From NCBI GenBank assembly GCA_024636295.1, contig JAGXHI010000056.1, positions 62,001-126,000 of the forward strand: a DNA stretch of 64,000 nt. Reading direction: 5' to 3'. This document shows positions 26,836 through 35,859 of this stretch, in pieces; positions within the stretch are counted from its first letter, which is position 1, and each line of letters starts with the position of its first letter. The DNA comes from Desulfuromonadales bacterium. GTDB lineage: Bacteria > Desulfobacterota > Desulfuromonadia > Desulfuromonadales > JAGXHI01. Made by a program: the position numbers and the translations under genes. The notes below the pieces were generated by a model. It made no database searches. It was given only the letters and a program-made list of their open reading frames with translations, and was not told the DNA's origin.

Positions 26836-27360
26836 ATGGCCTATATCGCCACATATCAGGGAAAGGAACACCGGGTTGCTATCGAGGAGACGGAAGCCGG
26901 CAACTACAAGGTGCGGATCGGGGAAGAACTCATTGAGGTCGACCTTATCAAAGCCCGGGAAAACATTTTCTCCCTCCTGATCGAAAACCAGTCCTATGAG
27001 GTGGACGTGGACGGAATCGGAAGGAATCTTTTCTCCATTCTGATCCGCGGGGACCACTTCGACGTGGAGGTCGAGGATGAAAAAGTCAAGAAGCTGGCCG
27101 CCAAACTGGGCGCCGGAGCCACCGGACGGCAGGATATCAAGAGTCCGATGGCTGGAAACGTCTGGAAAGTCATGAAAAAAGAAGGTGACCGCGTGGAGGC
27201 CGGTGATGTTTTGATCATTCTCGAAGCCATGAAAATGGAAAATGAGATCAAATCCCCCATCGCGGGAATTGTCACCGGCATGAGCGCGGTGGAGGCGACA
27301 GGAGTGGGCGCGGGGGATCCGCTTTGCGTGATTGAGCCTCTCGAGGACACGGCCCGGTAA
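26836..27360 (+). CDS. Biotin carboxyl carrier protein of acyl-CoA carboxylase
   Basis: A 174-aa protein. Residues 1-90 form a beta-rich N-domain as in propionyl-CoA carboxylase carriers; residues 100-172 form the biotinyl domain with EAMKMENEI, where Lys133 would be biotinylated. It links the biotin carboxylase and carboxyltransferase encoded just upstream. Confidence 0.92.
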   Translation: MAYIATYQGKEHRVAIEETEAGNYKVRIGEELIEVDLIKARENIFSLLIENQSYEVDVDGIGRNLFSILIRGDHFDVEVEDEKVKKLAAKLGAGATGRQDIKSPMAGNVWKVMKKEGDRVEAGDVLIILEAMKMENEIKSPIAGIVTGMSAVEATGVGAGDPLCVIEPLEDTAR

Positions 27361-27515
27361 AAGGCAATTCCGCGCCGGAGCATTGCGGAGGACCGGCCTG
27401 AAGGAGCCGCTCCTCCTTCTTTTTTGAGGATGGAACCTCCGGCCTGGATTTGCGAAGGCGCCGTAACGCCGGAGGCGGTAAACTGTTCTCCAAAATCTTC
27501 AGCCAAGGAGCAACG

Positions 27516-29171
27516 ATGAGTATACAGGACGAGAAAAAACGCTGGGAATCCGAAACCCTCGGCAGGATTCTCGAAAAATCTCCGGAGAGACGGGAATCGT
27601 TCCGGACAACCTCGGGCATCGAAATGGAGAGGATTTTCACTCCCTCCGGAACCGATCCGGATTATGGCGAGAAACTGGGGTTCCCCGGTGAGTACCCCTT
27701 CACCCGCGGCGTACAGCCGACCATGTATCGAGGGCGCTTCTGGACCATGCGGCAGTACGCCGGTTTCGGCAGCGCCCGGGAATCGAACGAGCGTTACCGT
27801 TACCTGCTCGACCAGGGACAGACAGGGCTTTCGGTCGCTTTCGACCTGCCCACCCAGATGGGGTACGACTCCGACCATGCCATGGCCGAAGGGGAGGTGG
27901 GAAAGGTCGGGGTGGCCATCGATTCGCTGGAGGATATGGAACTTCTTTTCGGAGGAATTCCCCTGGAGAAGGTCTCCACCTCCATGACCATCAACGCCAC
28001 GGCCGCCATTCTGCTGGCCATGTACATCGTGGTGGCGGAAAAGCAGGGAATCGGTGCGGAAAGGATCCAGGGCACCATCCAGAACGACATTCTCAAGGAA
28101 TATATGGCCCGCGGCACCTATATTTATCCTCCCGCGGAGTCGATGCGTATTGTCACCGATATTTTCGCATTCTGCCGGGACCATGTGCCCAAATGGAATA
28201 CCATTTCCATCTCCGGTTATCATATCCGCGAGGCGGGCTCGTCGGCGGTGCAGGAGGTGGCCTTCACTCTGGCGGATGGCATCGCCTATGTCGAGGCGGC
28301 GATCCGGGCGGGTCTCGACGTGGATGAGTTCGCTCCCCGGCTGGCATTTTTCTTCAATGCCCACAACAATCTGCTGGAGGAAGTGGCGAAATACCGCGCG
28401 GCGCGAAGGCTCTGGGCAAAGATCATGAAGGAGCGATTCGGGGCGAAGGACCCCCGCAGCTGGATGCTTCGTTTCCACACCCAGACCGCGGGATGCACCC
28501 TTACCGCTCAACAGCCCGACAACAACATCATGCGCGTCACGATTCAGGCCCTCGCCGCGGTACTGGGCGGCACGCAGTCTCTGCACACCAACAGTCGCGA
28601 CGAAGCCCTGGCGCTGCCTTCGGAGGATTCGGTACGCATCGCGCTACGCACCCAGCAGGTGATCGCCCATGAATCCGGCGTGGCGGACAGCGCCGACCCG
28701 CTGGGGGGCTCCTACCTGGTGGAGAGCTTGACCGACGAAATTGAACAAAAGGCGGTGGAATACATCCGGAAAATCGACGATGTGGGCGGCGCTGCGGAGG
28801 CGATCAGCCGGGGCTTCCAGCAGAAGGAGATCCAGGACAGCGCCTATGCCTACCAGAAAGCCGTGGAGAGTGAGGAACAGGTCATCGTGGGGATGAACCG
28901 CTTCAAAATAAAGGAGGGTCCTCCCACCGGTCTGCTCAGAGTTCGGCCCGAGGTGGAAAGCGCACAGAGAAAATCTCTGGCCGATCTGAAGAGCAGGCGT
29001 GACCGGGGGGCCGTGGAGAAAAAACTGGCCGGCCTCAAAGGCGCCGCGCTCGGGAGCGAAAATCTCATGCCGCATATCATCGAGGCGGTACGGGAGTACG
29101 CAACCCTCGGTGAAATTTCAGACGTTCTGCGCGATGTTTTCGGAGAGCACCAGGAAACAGTCGTTCTTTAA
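27516..29171 (+). CDS. Methylmalonyl-CoA mutase, large (catalytic) chain without B12 domain
   Basis: A 551-aa protein covering only the TIM-barrel catalytic domain. ATG 27516 ([15 protein letters not shown]) has CAAGGAGCAA upstream and is preferred to an upstream non-ATG extension. Substrate-site motifs include [38 protein letters not shown], and the [17 protein letters not shown] and [15 protein letters not shown] segments. The cobalamin-binding domain is absent and no gene for it follows, so a separate B12-binding subunit encoded elsewhere is needed. It interconverts methylmalonyl-CoA and succinyl-CoA. Confidence 0.9.
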   Translation: MSIQDEKKRWESETLGRILEKSPERRESFRTTSGIEMERIFTPSGTDPDYGEKLGFPGEYPFTRGVQPTMYRGRFWTMRQYAGFGSARESNERYRYLLDQGQTGLSVAFDLPTQMGYDSDHAMAEGEVGKVGVAIDSLEDMELLFGGIPLEKVSTSMTINATAAILLAMYIVVAEKQGIGAERIQGTIQNDILKEYMARGTYIYPPAESMRIVTDIFAFCRDHVPKWNTISISGYHIREAGSSAVQEVAFTLADGIAYVEAAIRAGLDVDEFAPRLAFFFNAHNNLLEEVAKYRAARRLWAKIMKERFGAKDPRSWMLRFHTQTAGCTLTAQQPDNNIMRVTIQALAAVLGGTQSLHTNSRDEALALPSEDSVRIALRTQQVIAHESGVADSADPLGGSYLVESLTDEIEQKAVEYIRKIDDVGGAAEAISRGFQQKEIQDSAYAYQKAVESEEQVIVGMNRFKIKEGPPTGLLRVRPEVESAQRKSLADLKSRRDRGAVEKKLAGLKGAALGSENLMPHIIEAVREYATLGEISDVLRDVFGEHQETVVL

Positions 29172-29203
29172 ACAGCCACTCTTCTCCTGATGGGGAGTTC
29201 AAG

Positions 29204-29611
29204 ATGACCGGAAAAATCGATCACATCGGTATAGCAGTAACAAACCTGGAGGCGGCCCTGCCTCTTTATAGGGATGTTCTGGGGATGCAATTCCAGGGAG
29301 TGGAGGAGGTGGAGGATCAGAAGTTGCGCGTAGCCTTTTTGAAGGTCGGCGAGAGCAAAATAGAGCTGCTGGAGCCAACTTCGCCGGAATCGCCGGTATC
29401 CCGGTTCCTGGAGAAAGGCGGAGAAGGAATTCATCACATCGCCTATCGGGTGGAAAACCTTGCCGAGGCTCTCGATGAATTGAAGGAGAAGGGGATCCGC
29501 CTCATCGACCAAACACCCCGAAAGGGCGCTCACGGAACCTCTATCGCCTTTCTTCATCCCCGGGCCACCGGGGGTGTTCTGACCGAGCTCTGCCAGGCGA
29601 ATGTCGCCTGA
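29204..29611 (+). CDS. mce: Methylmalonyl-CoA epimerase
   Basis: A 135-aa glyoxalase/VOC-fold enzyme. It begins MTGKIDHIGIAVTNLEAAL and has the second metal segment GEGIHHIAYRVENL and the final GGVLTELCQ, giving the His, His/Gln and Glu ligands of the family. It converts the 2S and 2R forms of methylmalonyl-CoA, completing the propionyl-CoA to succinyl-CoA route. It follows the mutase by 32 nt with GATGGGGAG upstream. Confidence 0.92.
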   Translation: MTGKIDHIGIAVTNLEAALPLYRDVLGMQFQGVEEVEDQKLRVAFLKVGESKIELLEPTSPESPVSRFLEKGGEGIHHIAYRVENLAEALDELKEKGIRLIDQTPRKGAHGTSIAFLHPRATGGVLTELCQANVA

Positions 29612-29810
29612 GGTTTTCTTTCCGCTCCCCCCTCTACCATGCCCCCTGGGAAAAAGCGCCCCCCTTGGTTCGGGGGGTTGACTCCCATCGACAAAATGAC
29701 TTCTAATAGAACTCTGTTTGTAATCATTGACTTGGATGTCCGCCTTGATAAGCTTTTCTTAAAGGCGTGCAGATGAAACAGTCTGGCGACTCGTACTTCC
29801 GGAGGATATG

Positions 29811-30305
29811 ATGATCACGAAAAAGCTCTCCATATTCGGTTTGGCTATTTTTTCCCTTTTTATTTTATCCCCCGCTCAGGCTCTCGAGACCGGGACAACC
29901 GCTCCCGATTTTGAACTGACAGATCTGCAGGGTGAAAAGGTCCGCCTCTCCGATTTCAAGGGGAATCCCATTATTCTCAAGCTGGCAACCACCTGGTGCG
30001 GCACCTGCAAACAGCAGACGGAGGAACTTGAGGATGCGGGAGAATATCTGGCTAAAAATAACGTACGGGTGGTGGAAGTTTTCGTCCAGGATTCGCAGGA
30101 GATGGTCAAGGAGCACCTTGCGGATATCAATTTCGTCATGCCCCATACAGTGCTGCTCGATGACGGAAACAAGGTTCTGAAGGCCTATAACGTCTTTTGG
30201 ATTCCCCGGGTGCTGGTCATCGATGAGAATTTCAAAATCCGGCGGGACGGCAGCCTGCTCACTTCTCATCAACTGAGACGGGAGATCTCGAGGCTCAAGG
30301 AGTAG
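29811..30305 (+). CDS. TlpA/ResA-like thioredoxin-fold protein, exported
   Basis: A 164-aa protein with a signal peptide (about residues 1-24, ending in SPAQA) and a thioredoxin fold holding the redox motif WCGTC near residue 62 and the cis-Pro segment FWIPRVLVID. Two ATG codons are adjacent (29808 and 29811); the second lies 5 nt after GGAGG and is preferred. Likely role: periplasmic disulfide reduction, for example keeping haem-binding CXXCH cysteines reduced for cytochrome c maturation, which fits the many cytochromes nearby (inference). Confidence 0.82.
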   Translation: MITKKLSIFGLAIFSLFILSPAQALETGTTAPDFELTDLQGEKVRLSDFKGNPIILKLATTWCGTCKQQTEELEDAGEYLAKNNVRVVEVFVQDSQEMVKEHLADINFVMPHTVLLDDGNKVLKAYNVFWIPRVLVIDENFKIRRDGSLLTSHQLRREISRLKE

Positions 30306-30350
30306 TAGCGCGAAGGACGGGGGTTTTCTCTCGGCATCTCGAACACCGGG

Positions 30351-30378
30351 AAGGGGCGGTCATTGGCCGTCCCTTTTG
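30351..30378 (+). terminator. Terminator after the thioredoxin-like gene
   Basis: AAGGGGCGG/CCGTCCCTT, 9 bp with one G-T pair, loop TCATTGG, then TTTTG. Confidence 0.7.
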
Positions 30379-30443
30379 TCGTGTTCTCCTCTCCTGCAGG
30401 GCAGGGATGGTTTTGATTTGAACAGCATCCGGGACGTGAGGCA

Positions 30444-31169
30444 ATGACGGATAGAATCGAACTTCTGATGACCTGTGAACACGGCGGAAACCATGTGCCG
30501 ATCAGATACCGGCGGCTGTTCCAGGGCAAACAGGATCTGTTGAGGACGCACAGGGGATACGATATCGGCGCGCTGGATTTTGCCGAGAGTCTGTCGCACG
30601 CACTGGGGGCGCCTCTGCTCACCGGAACGGTTACACGTCTGCTTGTGGACCTCAACCGATCCGTGAACAGCCGGACGCTGTTTTCGGAGATCAGCGGAAA
30701 TCTCCAGATGGAAGAAAAGAAGGAGATCCTCCGGAAATTCTATTTTCCCTATCGCCGGGCTGCCGAAGGGCATGTGGAATCGGTGCTCTCCCGTGGGCGA
30801 AGTCTACTTCACCTGTCCATCCATTCCTTCACTCCCATCCTGCACGGACAGGAAAGAAATTGCGACCTTGGTTTGCTCTACGATCCGGGCCGTCCTCTGG
30901 AGAAGAAATTTTCGTTGATCTGGCAGAAGGTGCTTCGGGAGGAAGCTTCCGATATACGGGTGCGGCGGAATTACCCCTATTGCGGAGTTTCAGACTGTCT
31001 GGTACGCGGATTTCGCCGCCGATATTCTCCCGACCGTTATCTCGGGCTCGAACTTGAGATCAATCAGAATCTCCCTCTTCTCCACCCTGAACGGTGGCAA
31101 AAAGTTCGCCAAATTCTGGGCGATACGCTGCCGCGGGCGTTTTCGGGCTGTGTGCCGGGGGGGCGGTGA
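30444..31169 (+). CDS. N-formylglutamate amidohydrolase family protein
   Basis: A 241-aa protein starting MTDRIELLMTCEHGGNHVP, the first metal-binding stretch of the FGase family. THRGYDIGALDFAESL, the LLVDLNRSVNS loop and LLHLSIHSFTPI follow. These are zinc-dependent hydrolases related to N-formylglutamate deformylase. No histidine-degradation genes are near, and the orphan FGase branch has no settled substrate. Confidence 0.8.
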   Translation: MTDRIELLMTCEHGGNHVPIRYRRLFQGKQDLLRTHRGYDIGALDFAESLSHALGAPLLTGTVTRLLVDLNRSVNSRTLFSEISGNLQMEEKKEILRKFYFPYRRAAEGHVESVLSRGRSLLHLSIHSFTPILHGQERNCDLGLLYDPGRPLEKKFSLIWQKVLREEASDIRVRRNYPYCGVSDCLVRGFRRRYSPDRYLGLELEINQNLPLLHPERWQKVRQILGDTLPRAFSGCVPGGR

Positions 31170-31176
31170 TTAAACC

Positions 31177-31596
31177 TCAGACGCCGATAACTGTTTGGTT
31201 TCCATGAATTTCGGCAAGATATTCCTCGAGCTGCCGGACCCGGTGCGCCGCGGTGTGTTCCCGCAACACTCTGGCGCGGGCATTTATGCCGATCTCCCGC
31301 CTCTTCTGCTCATCCAATTTCTGTAAAAAATCGAGGCTTTCTTCGGCCGATCGGGAAATGAGTATCTCCTTTTCGGGTTCAAAAAACTCCTCCAGATCGG
31401 GCCAGCAGGCGCTGATGATCGGGATGACGCGGGCGGCAGCTTCGAACAGGCGGACGCTGGGCGACCATCCAGCCTCGACCATGTCGCTGCGCCTGACGTT
31501 CAGGGTGAAGCCCTGAGCATTGTAGAAGGCGCGGTGTTCTGCCGGGGGGATATAATTGAGAACCCGGCCTTCTCTGCTAGAATCTAATACTGTGGC
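31177..31596 (-). pseudogene. CgeB-type glycosyltransferase, C-terminal fragment
   Basis: The frame is open from 31596 to 31177 with no start in the upstream part. The readable protein runs VLNYIPPAEHRAFYNAQGF, then MVEAGWSPSVRLFEAAARVI and PIISACWPDLEEFF, the C-terminal third of CgeB-like glycosyltransferases. The N-terminal two thirds are missing: a stop codon occurs at 31597-31599 and the cytochrome peroxidase gene begins just beyond. An ATG at 31482 could start a 101-aa product but would lack the donor-binding site. Confidence 0.7.
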
Positions 31597-31665
31597 TTAT
31601 TGGACGGGCTGGTCCGTCTTGCAATCTGCCAGCCCACGGAACGGAGCATTTCTCAGGAGACCGAC

Positions 31666-32727
31666 ATGCATAAGATTGCGATTCTGGTTCCCTTTTTCTT
31701 CCTTTTCGCAGGCATTGCACAGGGAGAGGAAGGCCTTCTTTCCCGGGCAAAATCCCAGTTCGAGCCGATCCCGAAAACCCCGCCCAAGATTGAAGGCAAC
31801 CCGGCGGATCCGGCCAGGCTTGAGCTCGGCCGAAAGCTCTATTTCGATCCCCGGCTGTCGGCATCCCACCTGATCAGCTGCAATACCTGTCACAATGTGG
31901 GTCTTGCCGGCGCCGACCTGCAGGAGACTTCGATTGGCCATGGCTGGCAGAAAGGTCCCCGGAATGCGCCGACTGTCTACAATTCGGTATTCAATTTCGC
32001 TCAGTTCTGGGACGGTCGCGCCAAGGATCTGGCCGAGCAGGCCAAAGGTCCGGTCCAGGCCTCCGTGGAAATGAACAGCACCCCGGAGCTCGTAATAAAG
32101 ACCCTGAACAGCCTGCCGGAATATAAGGAATTTTTCAGCAAAGCGTTTCCAGACTCCGAAAATCCCCTGACGTTCAATAATGTGGCCAGGGCCATCGAAG
32201 TTTATGAAGCGACCCTTGTCACGCCCGGTGCGCCATTCGATCTTTATCTCCAGGGGAATGAAACGGCTCTGGGGGAGGAAGAGAAGAGAGGACTTGAGTT
32301 TTTCATGGACAAGGGATGTTCCGCCTGTCACGGAGGAATCAACATGGGCGGATCGGGGTATTATCCTTTCGGCGTGATTGAAGCTCCGGATGCCGAGATC
32401 CGGCCTCCTGAGGATCTGGGAAGATTCAAGGTTACCAATACCTCAGGAGACAGATATGTTTTCAAGTCGCCCTCGCTGCGCAATATCGAACTGACTCCTC
32501 CATACTTTCATTCCGGCACGGTATGGAGTCTGAAAGACGCCGTCGCCGTCATGGGTTCGGCACAACTGGGGATTCAGCTCAATTCGGATGAAACACAAAC
32601 AATTACAGCCTTTCTCCGGACCCTGACCGGCGAACAGCCAAGGGAGGAATATCCGGTTCTTCCTCCGAACACGCCGGAAACGCCTCGGCCTAAATTATTC
32701 TCACCGGAAACAGGTGGAAAAAAATAA
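31666..32727 (+). CDS. Diheme cytochrome c peroxidase
   Basis: A 353-aa periplasmic peroxidase of the CcpA type, reducing hydrogen peroxide with electrons from c-type cytochromes. The start at 31666 has CAGGAGAC upstream and gives a clean signal peptide ending near residue 20 (AQG/EEG). The haem sites are CNTCH (residues 72-76) and CSACH (near residue 217). ELTPPYFHSGTV is the peroxidase-family motif near the C-terminus. Its upstream region abuts the truncated glycosyltransferase. Confidence 0.92.
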   Translation: MHKIAILVPFFFLFAGIAQGEEGLLSRAKSQFEPIPKTPPKIEGNPADPARLELGRKLYFDPRLSASHLISCNTCHNVGLAGADLQETSIGHGWQKGPRNAPTVYNSVFNFAQFWDGRAKDLAEQAKGPVQASVEMNSTPELVIKTLNSLPEYKEFFSKAFPDSENPLTFNNVARAIEVYEATLVTPGAPFDLYLQGNETALGEEEKRGLEFFMDKGCSACHGGINMGGSGYYPFGVIEAPDAEIRPPEDLGRFKVTNTSGDRYVFKSPSLRNIELTPPYFHSGTVWSLKDAVAVMGSAQLGIQLNSDETQTITAFLRTLTGEQPREEYPVLPPNTPETPRPKLFSPETGGKK

Positions 32728-32782
32728 TAATTGATTTTTGCCTTTCCCGGGGGTTTTTGCCCCCATCAACCGAAAACTCAGA

Positions 32783-34990
32783 ATGAACCCAGTTTCGACA
32801 AAAGATTCCGGCCGAGGATCGGAGAGCGATTCCGTTCTGCAGCCGGGGCGCAATTGCTGGCGTGTGACGCATAGCGAACGTGCGGCTTTTCTGATCGACG
32901 GCGACGCATATTTTTCCGCCTTTGCCGCAACGGTCAGCCGCGCCAGACGACAGGTGATCATCCTCGGATGGGATGTGGCCAGTCGGATTGTCCTTCACCG
33001 TGGAGAGAAAAGCGGCGAGGAGCCCCAGGAACTCGGCAGCTTTCTCGATTCTCTTCTGCGCCGGAATAAAAACCTGAAGATATATATTCTGGACTGGGAT
33101 TTCGCCATGCTCTACGCGTTCGAGCGCGAGACCCTCCCACTTTTCCGCTTCGGCTGGGGCACCCACCGCAGACTCCGTTTCCGCCTGGACGATCGGCATC
33201 CGGTGGGCGCTTCCCATCACCAGAAGATAGTGGTCGTGGACGACCGGGTCGCCTTTGCCGGAGGAATGGATCTGGCGCTGGAGCGATGGGACACCTCGGA
33301 ACATCTTCCCGACGATCCGCGTCGCATCGAAAACGGCAAGCCCTACACTCCTTTTCATGACGTACAGATGATGATCGATAGCGAGGGGGCCTCGGCGCTG
33401 GGAGAACTGGCTCGACGTCGATGGGAACTTGCCACGGGAGAGCGTATCGCTTCAGTTTACGACAAGGTCGAGGAAGATCCCTGGCCTTCCGATATCCATC
33501 CCCATGCAAAGGATGTCCGCATCGGCATTCTTCGCACTGAACCTGCCTACGACGGTCTGCCCGAAGTCCGGGAAGTGGAAAATTTCTACTTGGACGCGAT
33601 CGCATCGGCCCAAAAAACCATCTATATCGAAAATCAATACCTGACTTCGGTTTCGGTAGGGACGGCTCTGTCCGAACGACTGAGGGAGAAAAATGCTCCC
33701 GAAGTGGTCATGGTCTTGCCGCGGGAGTGTTCGGGATGGCTAGAGGAGGGGACAATGGGGGTTCTCCGGGCCAGGCTTTTCAAGCAACTCAAAGAGGCGG
33801 ATCAGCATGGCCGCCTCAAGTTTTTTTTCCCCGCAGTGAGGGATGAGAGGGTCGATCTGGATATAAACGTGCATGCCAAAATCCTGATCGTGGATGATCG
33901 ACTGGTGCGGGTGGGTTCCTCGAACCTGAGCAACCGATCCATGGGCCTGGACACTGAATGTGACCTGGCTTTTGAGGCAGGAGAACGATCCGATCTCACG
34001 GAGGCGATCCTGAAGTTTCGGCACACTCTTCTTGCAGAGCACCTGGGAAGCACACCAGAGGGAGTCGCCCGGGAATTCGCGCTTCACGGATCACTCCTCG
34101 AGGCCATTCGACAACTCAACGGCAAGGGGCCGCGCCGCCTTGAAGTTCTGGAAGAGAAGGTGGAGAAATGGATCGATGCGCTGATTCCCGAGGGTTCAAT
34201 CATCGATCCTGAGAAGCCCGTCCGCTTTGAAGATTTCATGCAACAGATCATCGGGGAAGAAATCAGTGAGCAGAAAGGTAGAGGTAGGGGAAGAAAGTGG
34301 GCATTTCCGCTGCTCCTGATTGCAATGCTTGCCCTTGCGGGGCTATGGCGCTGGACACCGTTGGGGGAGGTCCTGAATCTGCAGACCCTGCAGGCCTGGG
34401 GCAACGTCTTCCGGGACAGTGCGGCGGCGCCGTTGATCGTGGGCGGAGCCTTTGTGCTGGGAGGCTTGATCATGCTGCCGGTAACCCTGTTGATTCTGGC
34501 CACCGCTCTTCTCTTCAATCCGCTTCTCGGTTTTGGCTACGCCCTTCTCGGAAGTGTCCTGAGTGCCGTATCCACCTATGGGATCGGGCGATTCATGGGG
34601 CGCGATACCGTTCGCAGAATTGCAGGGGCCAAGTTGAATGACATCAGCAAAAAAATGGCCCGTCGAGGACTCATTGCGGTGGTCCTGGTCCGGTTCCTGC
34701 CTGTGGCGCCCTTCACGGTGGTAAACCTTGTAGCCGGAGCAAGTCATATCGGTTTTCGGGATTTTCTTCTGGGGACCCTGATCGGGATGTCCCCCGGCAT
34801 ATTAATGATCTCCGCCTTCGAAGGGAGCCTCCAAAGAGCCATTCGCAATCCGGAATTGAACAATATCCTGATTCTTGCAGGCGTCTTGCTGGCGGCGGGA
34901 TTGGGAATCTGGTTTATCCGAAAATGGCTGAGAAAGAAAGAGATTCCCGCCGGAAAAGAAATTCGGCAAGGACAGGGGCGGAATGAATGA
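32783..34990 (+). CDS. Phospholipase D-like protein fused to a VTT (DedA-like) membrane domain
   Basis: A 735-aa protein. Two HKD motifs are present: HHQKIVVVDDRVAFAGG near residue 150 and HAKILIVDDRLVRVGSSN near residue 365. After a linker, the C-terminal 210 residues form a membrane domain of the SNARE-associated/VTT type with about six hydrophobic segments and VRFLPVAPFTVVNLVAGAS. Likely a phospholipid hydrolase or transferase, for example cardiolipin-related. The ATG at 32783 is used; a TTG lies 45 nt upstream in frame and neither has a strong ribosome site. It overlaps the next gene by 8 nt. Confidence 0.85.
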   Translation: MNPVSTKDSGRGSESDSVLQPGRNCWRVTHSERAAFLIDGDAYFSAFAATVSRARRQVIILGWDVASRIVLHRGEKSGEEPQELGSFLDSLLRRNKNLKIYILDWDFAMLYAFERETLPLFRFGWGTHRRLRFRLDDRHPVGASHHQKIVVVDDRVAFAGGMDLALERWDTSEHLPDDPRRIENGKPYTPFHDVQMMIDSEGASALGELARRRWELATGERIASVYDKVEEDPWPSDIHPHAKDVRIGILRTEPAYDGLPEVREVENFYLDAIASAQKTIYIENQYLTSVSVGTALSERLREKNAPEVVMVLPRECSGWLEEGTMGVLRARLFKQLKEADQHGRLKFFFPAVRDERVDLDINVHAKILIVDDRLVRVGSSNLSNRSMGLDTECDLAFEAGERSDLTEAILKFRHTLLAEHLGSTPEGVAREFALHGSLLEAIRQLNGKGPRRLEVLEEKVEKWIDALIPEGSIIDPEKPVRFEDFMQQIIGEEISEQKGRGRGRKWAFPLLLIAMLALAGLWRWTPLGEVLNLQTLQAWGNVFRDSAAAPLIVGGAFVLGGLIMLPVTLLILATALLFNPLLGFGYALLGSVLSAVSTYGIGRFMGRDTVRRIAGAKLNDISKKMARRGLIAVVLVRFLPVAPFTVVNLVAGASHIGFRDFLLGTLIGMSPGILMISAFEGSLQRAIRNPELNNILILAGVLLAAGLGIWFIRKWLRKKEIPAGKEIRQGQGRNE

Positions 34991-35717
34991 CAATGACCGG
35001 GCGGAGGCCTGCGCACCCGACAGCATCTGCCGCATCGTTTCCTACAATATCCACCAGTGCGTGGGGCTTGACGGTCGGCGGGATCCCGCCCGGATCGTTT
35101 CCGTTATCCGGGAAATGAAACCGGATATCGTAGGTCTTCAGGAAGTCAGTGCTCTTTATGGTAATGACCGCGCCTCCATGCAGCTCGACTACCTTGCCGA
35201 GGCCACTGGTATGCGTGCGATTGGCGGACCGACCATCCAGCGACATGATGGGTATTACGGCAATGCCCTTCTTACGCGCTGCCGGATCATGGAAGTGCGC
35301 CGTTTCGACCTGACCTATCGCAGGAGAGAATCTCGGGGGGTGCTCGATGTGGAGCTGGACGTTCGCGGAAAACTGATCCGGGTGCTGGTCACACATCTCG
35401 GGTTGCGACCCGCCGAGCGACGTTTTCAGGTGGAAAAACTCCTTCAGATTCTCGCGGAGGTGCCAATCCGTCCGGTCATTCTTCTCGGAGATTTCAATGA
35501 ATGGTTTCTCTGGGGACGACCCGCACGATGGATGCATCGCTATTTCGGACGATCTCCGGCGCCGAAAACCTTTCCGGCCTTTCTGCCTGTTTTTTCACTG
35601 GACCGGATTCTGGTACGCCCCCGGGAAGCATTGATAGATGCAAGTATTTTCAAAAACCCTGCGTCCCGTCTTGCCTCGGATCATCTTCCTCTGCAGGCTC
35701 GGGTGCGATTGTTCTGA
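34983..35717 (+). CDS. Endonuclease/exonuclease/phosphatase family protein
   Basis: A 244-aa EEP-fold metal-dependent hydrolase. Motifs: SYNIHQCVGLDG, VGLQEVS (catalytic Glu), LLGDFNEW (Asp/Asn pair) and SDHLPLQARV (catalytic His). The start overlaps the PLD-VTT gene (ATGAATGA), a pairing seen in other proteobacteria, suggesting a phosphodiester or phospholipid head-group substrate instead of DNA (inference). Confidence 0.87.
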   Translation: MNDNDRAEACAPDSICRIVSYNIHQCVGLDGRRDPARIVSVIREMKPDIVGLQEVSALYGNDRASMQLDYLAEATGMRAIGGPTIQRHDGYYGNALLTRCRIMEVRRFDLTYRRRESRGVLDVELDVRGKLIRVLVTHLGLRPAERRFQVEKLLQILAEVPIRPVILLGDFNEWFLWGRPARWMHRYFGRSPAPKTFPAFLPVFSLDRILVRPREALIDASIFKNPASRLASDHLPLQARVRLF

Positions 35718-35859
35718 TATGGCGACAGGGGTCTCGACCATGACCTGCGGACGGATGACACCGCTTTTAACAATTTTCGCCTGAAACTTTTACCTCCCCC
35801 GCACACGACATCCTGCTATATTGCCGAAAAAACCAGATTCATCCCATCAGGGGGACTCC

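Noticed and set aside
27361-27515. Cobalamin riboswitch before the methylmalonyl-CoA mutase gene
   Set aside because: The gap is only 155 nt and the conserved B12-box sequence is not seen.
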